From the NCBI RefSeq assembly GCF_001625015.1, contig NZ_LVWJ02000014.1, forward strand, positions 1,178,001-1,242,000: a stretch of DNA of 64,000 bases, in the 5' to 3' direction. Positions 31,366-41,261 of this stretch are shown here, in pieces. Numbering within the stretch: position 1 is the stretch's first letter; every line of letters begins with the position of its first letter. The stretch is from Lewinella sp. 4G2. Lineage in GTDB: Bacteria > Bacteroidota > Bacteroidia > Chitinophagales > Saprospiraceae. The position numbers and the translations under genes are program-made. The notes beneath the pieces are model-generated. The model saw only the letters and a list, made by a program, of their open reading frames with translations, did not search any database and was not told the origin of the DNA.

Positions 31366-34300
31366 ATGAGTACGAATTACCGCCGCGAGCCTCTTTGGTA
31401 TAAGGACGCCATTATTTACGAACTGAACATCAAGGGCTTTTACGATAGTGACGGCGACGGGATTGGCGACTTCGCCGGGCTCGAGCAACGGCTGGATTAC
31501 CTGGAAGAATTGGGCGTAACCGCCATCTGGGTCCTCCCCTTTTACCCCAGCCCGCTGCGGGACGATGGGTATGATATCCAGGATTACTACCAGGTCTCCA
31601 AGGCCTACGGTAACATCGATGATTTCAAGCGCTTCCTCGATGCCGCCCACGCGCGGAATCTGCAGGTGATCACCGAACTCGTCATCAACCACACCTCGGA
31701 CCAGCACGAATGGTTCCAGCGGGCCCGGACCTCCCCCAAGGGTAGCCCGGAGCGGGACTACTACGTCTGGAGCGATACCGACGAGAAGTACCCCGACGTA
31801 CGGATCATCTTCACCGATACCGAAACGAGTAACTGGACGTGGGACCCGGTGGCCAAACAGTACTACTGGCACCGCTTCTTCCACCACCAGCCCGACCTGA
31901 ACTACGATAACCCTAAAGTGCAAGAGGAGATCTTCAAGGTCCTCGACTACTGGATGCAGATGGGTATCGACGGCTTCCGGCTGGACGCCATCCCCTACCT
32001 CTTCGAGCGGGAAGGCACTAACGGGGAGAACCTGCCCGAAACCCATGCCTTCCTAAAAAAACTGCGGAAGCACGTGGACGATAACTACGACAACGTCCTT
32101 TTCCTCGCCGAGGCCAATATGTGGCCGGAGGAATCCGCCAGCTACTTCGGCGACGGTGATGAGTGCCACATGAACTACCACTTCCCGCTGATGCCACGCC
32201 TCTACATGAGCGTGAAGATGGAAGACCGCCACCCGATCACGGACATCTTCGACCAGACACCGGCCATCCCCGAAAACTGCCAGTGGGCCACCTTCCTGCG
32301 CAACCACGACGAGCTGACGCTGGAAATGGTGACGGACGAAGAGCGTGACTTCATGTACAACGTCTACGCCAGCGACCGGACGGCCCGGATCAACCTCGGT
32401 ATCCGCCGCCGCCTCGCCCCGCTGATGGATAACGACCGCGGTAAGATCGAACTGCTGAACGTCCTGCTGATGAGCCTGCCCGGCACGCCCGTACTCTACT
32501 ACGGCGACGAGATCGGGATGGGCGACAATTACTACCTGGGTGACCGCGACGGCGTCCGGACGCCCATGCAGTGGAACAATAACGAGAACGCCGGCTTCTC
32601 CGAGGCAAACCCCCATAGCCTTTACCTGCCGGTCATCCGCGATACGGAGTATTCCTACCGCTGGGTGAACGTCAAGCGCCAGCAGCAGAACCCCAACTCC
32701 CTGCTGAACTGGACCAAAAAACTGCTCGGCAAGCGCAAGAACTTCAAGGTGTTTGGCCGCGGTACCATTAAATGGTTGACGCCCGAGAATAGCCGGATTC
32801 TGGCCTTCGTCCGGGAATTTGAGGACGAAGCCGTCGTGGTGATTGTTAACCTCAGCCGCCACTCCCAGGCGCTGCATCTGGACTTGCAGGAGCACGAAGG
32901 CGCAAAAATGCGGGAGGTGTTCGGCCGTACGCAGTTCCCCGACGTGGGGCGCGATCCCTACGTAATTACCATTGCCGGCCACGGTTACTACTGGCTGCAA
33001 ATGGAGAACAACACGACCGTCAATACGGACCGCCGCCGGCTGGCCTCCCCCCAACTATCGGCTACCAAACTGGAGAACTTTTTTGACCGTAAAAATTTAC
33101 GGGCGCTGGCAACGGAGGTACTTCCTTCTTACCTCCAGAGTGCGGAATGGATGGGCGCCCGCGCCGAAGACCTGGAAAATGTCACCATCCTGGACCACCG
33201 GATGCAACACGATAACCAACGCCACTTTGGTTGGCTGTTGCTACAGGTCAACTACCTCGAAGGCTTGCCCGAAATGCTGCAACTCCCCGTGGCCTTCCAC
33301 AACCACCGGGAAGAAGTAGACTACACCCAGCGCGAGGAGGTCATCAGCCTCATAAAATACGGCGATGACCAGATCGTAATGATCGACGCGCTGTACGATG
33401 AGGATTACCGCCGGGGGCTCATCAACGGCCTACGCGACTATGGGAACCTGCCTGGGTTCAAATTTATCGCTCAGGATAGCATGGCGACGACGGGGCCGCA
33501 GTCCGCTACTCTGTTGCACTCGGGAACGGAGTACATGCTGCTGCAATCCAAGGATTACAACATCAAGTTTTACCGCCGGGTAGATGTGGCCGACGTACCC
33601 GACCTCGAGATCAAACGTATGCTGACCCGCCGGGGCTTCGCCAACGCGCCGAAGGTGGTAGGAACGCTGCACTTCTCGCCGAAGCCGAACCAGAATGCCA
33701 CGCTGGCCATCTTCGAAGAACGCCTCAGCAGTGGCGGCACGGCCTGGGATTACGTGGAGAATAACCTACAACGCTTCGCCGAAGACGTCATCACGCTGAT
33801 CCAGCAGCCCAACGTGGATCTGGAAAAGGCCCACCCCGAAGAGATAGCCGTTACCGACACAGTGATGTATTCGGATATGCCGGAGACGATCCAGGATATC
33901 CTGGGGTCGCCCTTCGTCACGAAGCTAGCGGATCTGGGCCGGACGCTGGCCAGTTACCACACGGTGATGGCGGACGTCAGCTCCGAGAAGAACTTCGAGC
34001 GGGAAGCTCTTTCCCTCCACTACCAACGCAGTGTTTACGCCGGCCTGAAGGGGGACGTGCGCGCCACGCTGGACCTCCTACGGAACAAAATGGAAGAACT
34101 CAGCGACGACGCGGCGGGCCTCGCCGAAGCGTTGCTGGAACGGGAGGAAGAAATCCACACCAAGCTGAAGTTGCTCTTCGCCCATAAGATCGAGGCGGAT
34201 AAGATTCGGATCCACGGTGACTTCACCCTAATGCAACTCTCGCAGGTGGACGACCACTTCGTCATCCGAAACTTTGACGGCGACCCGGACCGGACCTTCA

Positions 34301-34656
34301 GCCAGCGCCGCCTCCGCCGCAGCCCGGCGAAGGACATCGCCAACCTGATGCGCAGCATCAACTACGCCTGTGGCCTCGTGTACGAAGACCTCGCCGCCGG
34401 CCTGCGGGACGAAACGGCCACCCAACTGGAAGACTGGCTCCAAACCGCCTACCGCTACCTCGCCGCCGAATTCCTCACTGCCTACCGTAAGGCGACCACC
34501 GGCACCCGCCTCCTCCCCGCCGACGAAACGGATCTGGAGGTGATGCTCGATACCTTCCGGATTGAGAAAGCCCTGCAGGAGTTGCGGTACGATTTGAATT
34601 ACCGGACGCAGCAGGCGATTGTGCCGCTGCGGGGTTTGTTGGAGTTGTTGGATTAG
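31366..34656 (+). CDS. treS: Trehalose synthase-maltokinase fusion (TreS-Mak)
   Basis: 1096 residues. TreS interconverts maltose and trehalose; the fused kinase phosphorylates maltose for the GlgE glucan route. The GH13 domain (1 to about 545) has WVLPFYPSPLRDDGYDI, VINHTS, the nucleophile Asp in GFRLDAIPYL, the acid Glu in LFLAEANMWPEE, and FLRNHDELTLE. The C-terminal half (about 560-1096) is a maltokinase-type fold whose APH-like catalytic loop is HGDFTLMQLSQ near residue 945, with RNFDGDPDR after it. It starts MSTNYRREPLWYKDAIIYELN, typical of TreS. No glgE or glgB is in the window. Confidence 0.93.
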   Translation: MSTNYRREPLWYKDAIIYELNIKGFYDSDGDGIGDFAGLEQRLDYLEELGVTAIWVLPFYPSPLRDDGYDIQDYYQVSKAYGNIDDFKRFLDAAHARNLQVITELVINHTSDQHEWFQRARTSPKGSPERDYYVWSDTDEKYPDVRIIFTDTETSNWTWDPVAKQYYWHRFFHHQPDLNYDNPKVQEEIFKVLDYWMQMGIDGFRLDAIPYLFEREGTNGENLPETHAFLKKLRKHVDDNYDNVLFLAEANMWPEESASYFGDGDECHMNYHFPLMPRLYMSVKMEDRHPITDIFDQTPAIPENCQWATFLRNHDELTLEMVTDEERDFMYNVYASDRTARINLGIRRRLAPLMDNDRGKIELLNVLLMSLPGTPVLYYGDEIGMGDNYYLGDRDGVRTPMQWNNNENAGFSEANPHSLYLPVIRDTEYSYRWVNVKRQQQNPNSLLNWTKKLLGKRKNFKVFGRGTIKWLTPENSRILAFVREFEDEAVVVIVNLSRHSQALHLDLQEHEGAKMREVFGRTQFPDVGRDPYVITIAGHGYYWLQMENNTTVNTDRRRLASPQLSATKLENFFDRKNLRALATEVLPSYLQSAEWMGARAEDLENVTILDHRMQHDNQRHFGWLLLQVNYLEGLPEMLQLPVAFHNHREEVDYTQREEVISLIKYGDDQIVMIDALYDEDYRRGLINGLRDYGNLPGFKFIAQDSMATTGPQSATLLHSGTEYMLLQSKDYNIKFYRRVDVADVPDLEIKRMLTRRGFANAPKVVGTLHFSPKPNQNATLAIFEERLSSGGTAWDYVENNLQRFAEDVITLIQQPNVDLEKAHPEEIAVTDTVMYSDMPETIQDILGSPFVTKLADLGRTLASYHTVMADVSSEKNFEREALSLHYQRSVYAGLKGDVRATLDLLRNKMEELSDDAAGLAEALLEREEEIHTKLKLLFAHKIEADKIRIHGDFTLMQLSQVDDHFVIRNFDGDPDRTFSQRRLRRSPAKDIANLMRSINYACGLVYEDLAAGLRDETATQLEDWLQTAYRYLAAEFLTAYRKATTGTRLLPADETDLEVMLDTFRIEKALQELRYDLNYRTQQAIVPLRGLLELLD

Positions 34657-34689
34657 GTGGGTGGGCATTTGCCCGGCACCGTAAAATTT

Positions 34690-34730
34690 AGCGGGTGGTT
34701 GCCGTCGGTTTGACGATGCGACCACCCGCT
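34690..34730. terminator. Bidirectional terminator-like hairpin between treS and the WG-repeat gene
   Basis: AGCGGGTGGT (34690-34699) pairs with ACCACCCGCT (34721-34730), and the stem can be extended inward. It lies in the 89-bp gap between the convergent stops. Confidence 0.6.
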
Positions 34731-34745
34731 ACTAATTCATGCCTT

Positions 34746-36737
34746 TTACCACTCCCCGTAAGCATCCATCAACCCACCAGAATAATGAGTACGCTTCCGC
34801 CACAACTGCCCCGGGTTAATGGACATCCGAACCGTATTACTGACGATATCCTCCCGGCCTTCAACATTACGCAGACGCAGACGGATATCCACCGGAATAC
34901 TCCCACGGTACTGCGGCATGGTCACCTGCCAGTAGTGGTTGTTTGGCAAGGCCACTTCGTAGTAGCTATTCCCGCACCAACTGCTGACCAGGTGTTCGAT
35001 GGGGCGCCAATCACCGTCGCCGGTATCCACCTCAGCGGTGAGGTAGAGGCGTTGGTCCTGGGTATTAAACGCCAGCGTGTCGCTGGTTCCATTTATTAGG
35101 TAGACGGAGTGCCCCAGGGAATAATCCCTAAATGGCGCGGTTGTGGATACGTCTACATAGATAGACAGGTCATTTGTATTTACCAGTTGGGGCAGGGGTA
35201 GGCCTTCATTCATCCGGGGAAGTAGGCTACTATCCCGGACCCGATCGCGGTACCGGTACGTCTTCGCCTTTTCGTTGACGTACCCGTAGCCTGACATCAT
35301 ATAATCAACATCTACGGGTTGGGCCGTCTGATCTAGAACTGCATGCCAGATGACCTCACCCTCCGGAGTATAGTAGTATTCGTCGGTGGCGGAAGAGTAG
35401 AGCAAAAATCCACCTGGTGCGGCATGGACTGGCCCCGGCAAAAGCGTGATGAAGCTGGAAGCGGGGTGCCACCAGCCACCGGCGACTTTGTAATCACTAG
35501 TCTGCTCATCGTAGTAGTCAAAACTGATTAACGCAATGGCGCCATTCCATTCTACGTGGATATTGTCGGGGAAATACTTGAACGTTTTGGGGAGGACGAC
35601 GAAGCGGTCGTCGTACTGCCCCCGATCATCGATAAGTAAGAGGGTATCGTTACGTCTTGCCACCATCCGGTCAGCAACAAAACCCTGATCAAGGTCTCGA
35701 TACTGGTGGTAGTAAACCTCATCAAAGCCCGGTATCCCGTTTAGCCTGCGTCCGGTCTTATCGATGAGGTAACGGTGGCGGTCATCGCGGTTGGTCGATT
35801 CGGCCAGCGCAGTGCCGCTGGGGAAGAAGTTGGTGATCTCATCGTAGTCCGCCGTAGCGAATGCGAGTTGGCCGGAAGTATCGGCAAAACCTTCCCGTTG
35901 ATTTTGGGCGTAGGGTAGTTTAGGTGGGTCCAGCCGCGGGTCGAAGTGGTATACGTTTACGGGAAGCAGCCCCCCGGCAAAGGTGAGGGCATCGTACTGC
36001 GTGGGTTGCAGCAGGATATCAGAAAAAGTGTGCACGATCCGCCCGGTCTGGTCGATGATGTCCACCCCGGTTTCATCCGCCCGGCGTGCACTGGCTAGAC
36101 CGTTACTGAAGGCGGAGATGGTCCAGTATTGCCCATCCGGCGTTACCCAGTTGCAGTTGCGGAGGTCGAATGCGCGGCAGAAGACGGTGGGGTTGTAGTC
36201 GTCCGGATCGGACCCCGGCGTGGCGTAACTAACGCGGGCCATGCCGGCCTCGGCGTCCACATAAAGGTGTTTGTAGATACTGTCCAACACCAAGTCACCG
36301 GTGTTGTGATCGATGATGTATTCCTTGTAAGTCCGGTCATTGCGGTGGATGGCAAGCGGTAAATCACCGATACGCTTGAAGTCATTTCCATTGCTCCGGT
36401 AATGCACTTTGCCCTGACGATCGACTAGTCTTGGCTTACCGTCCATGTACACCTTGGCCAATCCACTCTTGAAAGGTTCGGCGTAATCGTACTTAAAGTC
36501 GATCGCCACCGATCCATTAGTATCGATGTACCCATACAAACCACCTTTGCGGACGGCGGCGAGGCCTTCGGTAAAAAAGCTACCGGAGGCGTACTGAAAA
36601 TCAACCACCAATTTTCCCTGGCTATCGATGAACCCCGTCTTCCCCGCTTTAAGGACGGGTAGGCGGAGGTCATCCGCTTGCGCTTCCACGGCGGTGGAAA
36701 GGAATAGGAGGGCGCAAAGGGATAGGAGTACTCGCAT
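34746..36737 (-). CDS. Secreted WG-repeat protein
   Basis: 663 residues from the ATG at 36737 (MRVLLSLCALLFLSTAVEAQ, a signal peptide). The N-terminal part is a row of WG beta-propeller-type repeats (GKTGFIDSQGKLVVDFQY, GGLYGYIDTNGSVAIDFKYD, GKPRLVDRQGKV, then further units to about residue 400). The last 150 residues look like a different beta-rich domain (VDVSTTAPFRDYSLGHSVYLI, VDIRLRLRNVEGREDIVSN). WG repeats are thought to bind other proteins at the cell surface; the partner is unknown. Confidence 0.8.
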   Translation of the reverse strand: MRVLLSLCALLFLSTAVEAQADDLRLPVLKAGKTGFIDSQGKLVVDFQYASGSFFTEGLAAVRKGGLYGYIDTNGSVAIDFKYDYAEPFKSGLAKVYMDGKPRLVDRQGKVHYRSNGNDFKRIGDLPLAIHRNDRTYKEYIIDHNTGDLVLDSIYKHLYVDAEAGMARVSYATPGSDPDDYNPTVFCRAFDLRNCNWVTPDGQYWTISAFSNGLASARRADETGVDIIDQTGRIVHTFSDILLQPTQYDALTFAGGLLPVNVYHFDPRLDPPKLPYAQNQREGFADTSGQLAFATADYDEITNFFPSGTALAESTNRDDRHRYLIDKTGRRLNGIPGFDEVYYHQYRDLDQGFVADRMVARRNDTLLLIDDRGQYDDRFVVLPKTFKYFPDNIHVEWNGAIALISFDYYDEQTSDYKVAGGWWHPASSFITLLPGPVHAAPGGFLLYSSATDEYYYTPEGEVIWHAVLDQTAQPVDVDYMMSGYGYVNEKAKTYRYRDRVRDSSLLPRMNEGLPLPQLVNTNDLSIYVDVSTTAPFRDYSLGHSVYLINGTSDTLAFNTQDQRLYLTAEVDTGDGDWRPIEHLVSSWCGNSYYEVALPNNHYWQVTMPQYRGSIPVDIRLRLRNVEGREDIVSNTVRMSINPGQLWRKRTHYSGGLMDAYGEW

Positions 36738-36825
36738 TGGGTATGAAGGTGGCATCAGCAGGTTAACGGATAGCGTTGTCGTTGTGGTGTGGCTTCACGT
36801 GCATAGCTCCACCTCCCATTTCTTG

Positions 36826-36843
36826 GCACCTGCGGCAGCGCCC
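36826..36843 (-). repeat. 18-bp dispersed word, copy 8
   Basis: Exact consensus, intergenic. The flank CTCCCATTTCTTG before it matches the flank of copy 15 (CCCATTTCCTG). Confidence 0.9.
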
Positions 36844-36892
36844 TCACAATTATTCCCGTACTCAGTCCTACCCAACAGTCAGTAACTTTTAC

Positions 36893-37495
36893 CTACCCCA
36901 AACTCCAAGCCTTGCCCCCCACACTACTCAGCGGAATATCGCCATCGTATTCCCCCGGTACCGGAAGGTAATTAAGGATCTCCGTCCCCACTGTTTCTGA
37001 GGACAGGTAGCCCCAGAGTGCCATGGATTTTAAAGAGCGGTAAAAGCTGATTGGTGGCTGCTCCCCAACGGCCGTGCCCCATACCGACGGTTGGTAACGC
37101 GATGACTTTTCGGCCTCGCTGAAGAGCTGCGCCCGTTGGCTCGCCTCGAGGTCGGCGAATACTTTACCGAATTGGGTGGAAGCGTTCGTATCAAAGTCGA
37201 TGATGCCCGTGCGCATGGGGGATTCGGCCTCCGGGTCCGCGTTCGTGGCCGCCAGGACTTTGTCGATGAAGTGATCGACGCCGAGGTCCACCCCACCCGG
37301 GGTAGTCGTGCGCGGCAGGAGGGTATCGACGTAGGCAGTCAAGAACCGGGCCTGGTCACCATCAAAGTAAGCTGGCACCCAGCTGCTGCCCGCTTTATCC
37401 GGTGTGCAGGATTGCATGAGGCCCAGTACTGACGGCGCGACCACTGCCCCACCGATTAAAAAAGATATATTCCGAAGTACTTCCCGACGATCCAT
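36893..37495 (-). CDS. Gluconate 2-dehydrogenase subunit 3-family protein
   Basis: 200 residues. N-terminus MDRREVLRNISFLIGGAVVAPSVLGLMQSC has a twin-arginine-like start and a lipobox-like Cys. The mature part fits the GMC small-subunit family (ARFLTAYVDTLLPRTTTPGGVDLGVDHFIDKVL ... ISFYRSLKSMALWGYLSSETVGTEIL). The small subunit helps export and mature the flavoprotein. It lies 7 bp downstream of the GMC gene, so they form an operon and probably a complex. Confidence 0.87.
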   Translation of the reverse strand: MDRREVLRNISFLIGGAVVAPSVLGLMQSCTPDKAGSSWVPAYFDGDQARFLTAYVDTLLPRTTTPGGVDLGVDHFIDKVLAATNADPEAESPMRTGIIDFDTNASTQFGKVFADLEASQRAQLFSEAEKSSRYQPSVWGTAVGEQPPISFYRSLKSMALWGYLSSETVGTEILNYLPVPGEYDGDIPLSSVGGKAWSLG

Positions 37496-37502
37496 AAGCC
37501 GA

Positions 37503-39212
37503 TTATTTGATATTCCCTTTATTTAATTCCGATACCGCGAAGTCCGCCGCCCGCGCCGTCAGCGCCATGTAGGTGAGCGAAGGATTAACGCAGGCCGCCG
37601 AGGTCATACAGGCCCCGTCCGTCACGAATACATTTTTTGCGGCGTGGACCTGATTGAATTTATTTAATACCGACGTTTTCGGGTCCTTACCCATACGGGC
37701 GGTACCCATTTCGTGGATGCCGTAGCCCATTTCGTGGCCGTTGTTGAATCCGACGATGTTTTTCAAACCCGCCCGTTCCAGCATTTCCTCGGCGTCGGTT
37801 TGGGCCTGCTCGTTCATGCGTAGGGCGTTGTCGTCCCACTCCGCATCGATGGTAAGCGTAGGTTGGCCCCATTTATCGAGAACGTCCGGGTTGAGGCGGA
37901 CGTGGTTTTCGTGGCGCGGCAGTGCTTCGGCGAAGCCCGTGATGAAGAATTCCCACGGGCCCGGTTTGGCGAGGCCGTCCTTGAAGTCCGCCCCGAAGTC
38001 CGAATGGTTGTTCTGATGGAGGGAACCCCCGCGGCCCGCGCCACCCTGGTAACCGAAGCCCCGGATAAAGTCGGGGTGTTCGGAAGCCTTGTCGATGTTG
38101 TAGTAGCGGGGGATGTAGATCCCGTTGGGGCGGCGGCCTTTGTAGTAGCGGTCGTCGAAACCCTCCACGGTACCGGTGGCGCCGGAGCGGTAGGTGTGGT
38201 CCATCAGGTTGTGGCCCAACTCGCCGGAATCGTTACCGAAACCATTTTCGAAGCGCCGCGACTTGGAATTGAGCATGATCTGCGTGGAAGCCAGGGAACC
38301 GGCGTTGAGGAAGATCACTTTCGCCTTGTAGTCGATCACCTCGCTCGTTTCGGCGTCGATAACCCTTACACCGGTGGCCTTACCGGCCTTATCGTCGTAG
38401 ATCACTTCCTGAACGATGGAGAAGGGGCGGATCGTCAGCTTACCCGTAGCGGCGGCGGCCGGAAGCGTTACGGCGTTTGAGCTGAAGTAGGCACCGTAGG
38501 GGCAACCCCGGCTACACCGGTTGCGGTACTGGCACTTCCCGCGGCCGTTGTGCGGAACGGTAAGGTGGGCGCAGCGGCCGATGATGAGTTTGCGGCCGGG
38601 GTGGTTCTTCTCCAACCGTTCCTTGATGGCTTTCTCGACGACGTTCAGCTGCATGGGTGGCAGGAACTCACTGTCGGGCAATTGCTTGAGCCCCTCCTTG
38701 GAGCCGCTGATACCGGCAAACTTCTCCACGTAGGAGTACCAGGCAGCAATATCGCGGTAACGGATGGGCCAGTCGACGCCGTGGCCGTCCTTGGCGTTCG
38801 CCTCGAAGTCAATATCGCTCCAACGGTAGGTCTGTTTGCCCCACAGAATGCTGCGGCCACCCATCTGGTGAGCGCGGATCCAGAGAAATGGTTTGGCCTC
38901 CGTGTAGGGGTTCTCGAGGTCATTGGCCCAGAAGTGTTCGGTGTCCTTCCCGATGAAGCCGGCGCGGCCGTTTTTGTAATGGCGGGCCTGCTCTTCGGCG
39001 GTGAGGCCACCACGTAGTTCCATATCCCAGGGGTCAAGGTTGGCCGTCGGGTAGTCCTCAACGTGCTTGACGATGCGCCCGCGTTCTAGGACGAGGGTTT
39101 TGAGGCCCTTTTCCGTCAGCTCCTTCGCTGCCCATCCGCCGGAGATGCCGGAGCCGACGACAATCGCGTCGTAGGTGACGGACTTATCCGCCTTGGTGTT
39201 GTAATTCGCCAT
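37503..39212 (-). CDS. GMC-family FAD oxidoreductase
   Basis: 569 residues. FAD-binding YDAIVVGSGISGGWAAKELTEKG near the N-terminus, KTLVLERG, WGKQTYRWSDIDFEAN, and the C-terminal HEMGTARMGKDP and VFVTDGACMTSAACVNPSLTYMALTARAADFA. A cysteine-rich patch (GKCQYRNRCSRGCPYGAYFS) is typical of the gluconate/sorbitol dehydrogenase large subunits. It probably oxidises a sugar or polyol and passes electrons to the respiratory chain in the periplasm via the adjacent small subunit. The substrate is unknown. Confidence 0.9.
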   Translation of the reverse strand: MANYNTKADKSVTYDAIVVGSGISGGWAAKELTEKGLKTLVLERGRIVKHVEDYPTANLDPWDMELRGGLTAEEQARHYKNGRAGFIGKDTEHFWANDLENPYTEAKPFLWIRAHQMGGRSILWGKQTYRWSDIDFEANAKDGHGVDWPIRYRDIAAWYSYVEKFAGISGSKEGLKQLPDSEFLPPMQLNVVEKAIKERLEKNHPGRKLIIGRCAHLTVPHNGRGKCQYRNRCSRGCPYGAYFSSNAVTLPAAAATGKLTIRPFSIVQEVIYDDKAGKATGVRVIDAETSEVIDYKAKVIFLNAGSLASTQIMLNSKSRRFENGFGNDSGELGHNLMDHTYRSGATGTVEGFDDRYYKGRRPNGIYIPRYYNIDKASEHPDFIRGFGYQGGAGRGGSLHQNNHSDFGADFKDGLAKPGPWEFFITGFAEALPRHENHVRLNPDVLDKWGQPTLTIDAEWDDNALRMNEQAQTDAEEMLERAGLKNIVGFNNGHEMGYGIHEMGTARMGKDPKTSVLNKFNQVHAAKNVFVTDGACMTSAACVNPSLTYMALTARAADFAVSELNKGNIK

Positions 39213-39314
39213 GTAAGATCGACTTAAGGCGTTTAAGATAGCAAAAGTCCGTCACCCCGATCAGTAAAGCGGGTGGTGAGCTGACGCGTCACGCCCAAGT
39301 TCGATGAGCCGCCC

Positions 39315-41261
39315 TCACTCCACCAAAACCGCCTTTCCCACCGGCCCGTAGGTCTCGTACTTTTCCACGTCGCCCACCACGAAGACGCGGGATGTTTCGT
39401 CCACCACGATCTTCTCCAGGTCGCTGGCGTAGAGGCGTACTTCGGCCTGGATCATGCCCTTTATGGAGACGCCAAACTTCGTCTTCTTTTTGATGGTGAG
39501 CTTGCCACCCCGGCTCCTTTTAATCTTGATCTTTAGCCAGTCCGGCTTGACGAGCAGGCCTACTTCGGCGCGGTTCTGCCCGTCGGGAATGACGACGACG
39601 CTGATGTCGCGGTCCACCACTAGGGTACGGAATTTACCGAGGCGGCGGGTTTCGGTTTGTTTGACGCGGCCGCTGCGGGCGTAGTTGGCATCCACGATTA
39701 AGCCATCGCCATCCTCAAGTAGTTTGCTGGCCACCTTGCGGGGGGCGAGGTGGAGTTCGAGGTATTCCTCCACCGAAAGGTCGCGGAAGCCGTCGCGTTG
39801 CATCCGTTGCAGGTTAGCGGCAAAGAACTTGGCGGCGTGCATTTTTTCGACCTCCTCCACGCTGAGGTCACGGCCGAAGGCGGCTTCCATTTCAATCGGG
39901 TAGCCGGAGTAAATATTCGCCTGGCGGTAGCGGACGATGTCGGCGAGCGGTACCGGTTCCGGCTGCCCCTGATTCATGGTGGTTAGGTAGACGGGGAAAA
40001 CTTTAGCCTCGGTGAGGCTGCGGATCTCGGCCGGGGTCACGTCCCGGTAACCCAGGTCGTAAAGTTTCTCAAGGAGCCGGCGGCCTTTGTGGAAGGCGAC
40101 CAATTCTTCGAGGTCACTACCCCGGTAGAGCGGGGAGATGCGCCGCACGTCATTCGCCAGCTCGAGGAGGCTGGCCTTGCTGATGCTCTCGTTGGGTAGC
40201 CGCCAGAGATCCCGGAAACTACTTTCTCGGAAGCCGAGGTCCTTCAGGATACCGAGGTAGCCATTGTCTACGCCGGTAATGAAGTAGCGGAGCCACAGCA
40301 ATTCGGCGGGCTCTTCGGTGTAGACGGGTTTGGCCATCGGCAGTCCCTTCACGATGCCTTCCATATTTACTTCCTCGGCGGGCGCCTGGCTGGTACCCCA
40401 ACCGCGTTGTTCGTAGCCGGCCCGCACTTCGCTGCGGGGCTGGAAAGTGAAGTCGCCCTGGGTGATCCCGTCCTGGCCCTTGCTGAGGGAGAGCCGGCCG
40501 GTTTCCCGCTCCATGAACCCTTCCTCGTCGAGTTGTCGTTGCTCCAACGGGGTCAGCTGAAAGGGCAGTACCCAGGTGATCTTCCGCCCCCGGATCCTGA
40601 CGGATTTGTACAGCGTTAGCCGCTTGTTTTTCTGACTGTAGCGCCCTTCAATCGGGTCATCCTGCGGTCCGGTGGCCAGGTAGCGGGAGGGGGCGAGGGT
40701 GTTGGGGGCGGGTGCTCGTAATTCAGATTCCGGCCCGGTATTTTCGGTTGGGGTAGAGGTTCCTTCAGCACCTTCGCGTGATAAGTTGTCTACGCTGCTG
40801 CCTGCGGCGGAGGGCGCTGTCGCAGGTGCGAAACTGGGGACGCTCGGAGCCGTCTTCAGCGGAGGTGAACTCTTCCGGATTGAAGCCGGAACCTCATTTA
40901 CCGATGGGCTAGCCGCAATGGGAGCCGGGGAAGGAGCAAGGGCTGGCGCCACCACTTCCCCCGCTTCCGCAACCAAATTTCGGTCCTCCACCACGGAGGG
41001 CGTCTCCGCGGGGAAGGCCCCGCTCAACTGGTCGTTGTCAACGGGGAGGGGGGAACCAACCAGGAAGTAGAGGCCAGCGGTGAATACACTAAGTAAAAGC
41101 ATGAGTAATAGGATTTTAGGTGTATGCCCAAACCCGGCCGGTGGCTCGGAATCGGGCGGAAATTGAGCGACGATCTCCCCAACGCGGGCCAGACTGAGCT
41201 CGGTGGGCAGGGCGCGGGCGTTCGCCAGCAACTGTTCGGGGGTGTTCTTGGGCTGGCTCAT
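39315..41261 (-). CDS. Putative membrane anti-sigma partner with C-terminal GIN-like adhesin domain
   Basis: 648 residues. A short cytoplasmic part (residues 1-47, ARALPTELSLARVGEIVAQFP) precedes one membrane helix (ILLLMLLLSVFTAGLYFLVG). A long Pro/Ala/Ser-rich linker and a large extracytoplasmic region follow. The end (FRTLVVDRDISVVVIPDGQNRAEVGLLVKP ... GKLTIKKKTKFGVSIKGMIQAEVRLYASDLEKI) resembles the Bacteroidota head-GIN/DUF2807 beta-helix. The ATG overlaps the sigma gene stop by 4 bp, the layout of sigma/anti-sigma pairs. In the linker, an 18-bp word copy encodes APATAP. The anti-sigma role is inferred from position and topology. Confidence 0.6.
   Translation of the reverse strand: MSQPKNTPEQLLANARALPTELSLARVGEIVAQFPPDSEPPAGFGHTPKILLLMLLLSVFTAGLYFLVGSPLPVDNDQLSGAFPAETPSVVEDRNLVAEAGEVVAPALAPSPAPIAASPSVNEVPASIRKSSPPLKTAPSVPSFAPATAPSAAGSSVDNLSREGAEGTSTPTENTGPESELRAPAPNTLAPSRYLATGPQDDPIEGRYSQKNKRLTLYKSVRIRGRKITWVLPFQLTPLEQRQLDEEGFMERETGRLSLSKGQDGITQGDFTFQPRSEVRAGYEQRGWGTSQAPAEEVNMEGIVKGLPMAKPVYTEEPAELLWLRYFITGVDNGYLGILKDLGFRESSFRDLWRLPNESISKASLLELANDVRRISPLYRGSDLEELVAFHKGRRLLEKLYDLGYRDVTPAEIRSLTEAKVFPVYLTTMNQGQPEPVPLADIVRYRQANIYSGYPIEMEAAFGRDLSVEEVEKMHAAKFFAANLQRMQRDGFRDLSVEEYLELHLAPRKVASKLLEDGDGLIVDANYARSGRVKQTETRRLGKFRTLVVDRDISVVVIPDGQNRAEVGLLVKPDWLKIKIKRSRGGKLTIKKKTKFGVSIKGMIQAEVRLYASDLEKIVVDETSRVFVVGDVEKYETYGPVGKAVLVE
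40812..40829 (+). repeat. 18-bp dispersed word, copy 9 (inside the anti-sigma-like gene)
   Basis: GGGCGCTGTCGCAGGTGC; the gene reads the other strand as APATAP within VPSFAPATAPSA, close to VPNLAPAAAPNS of the receptor at 63676. Confidence 0.88.
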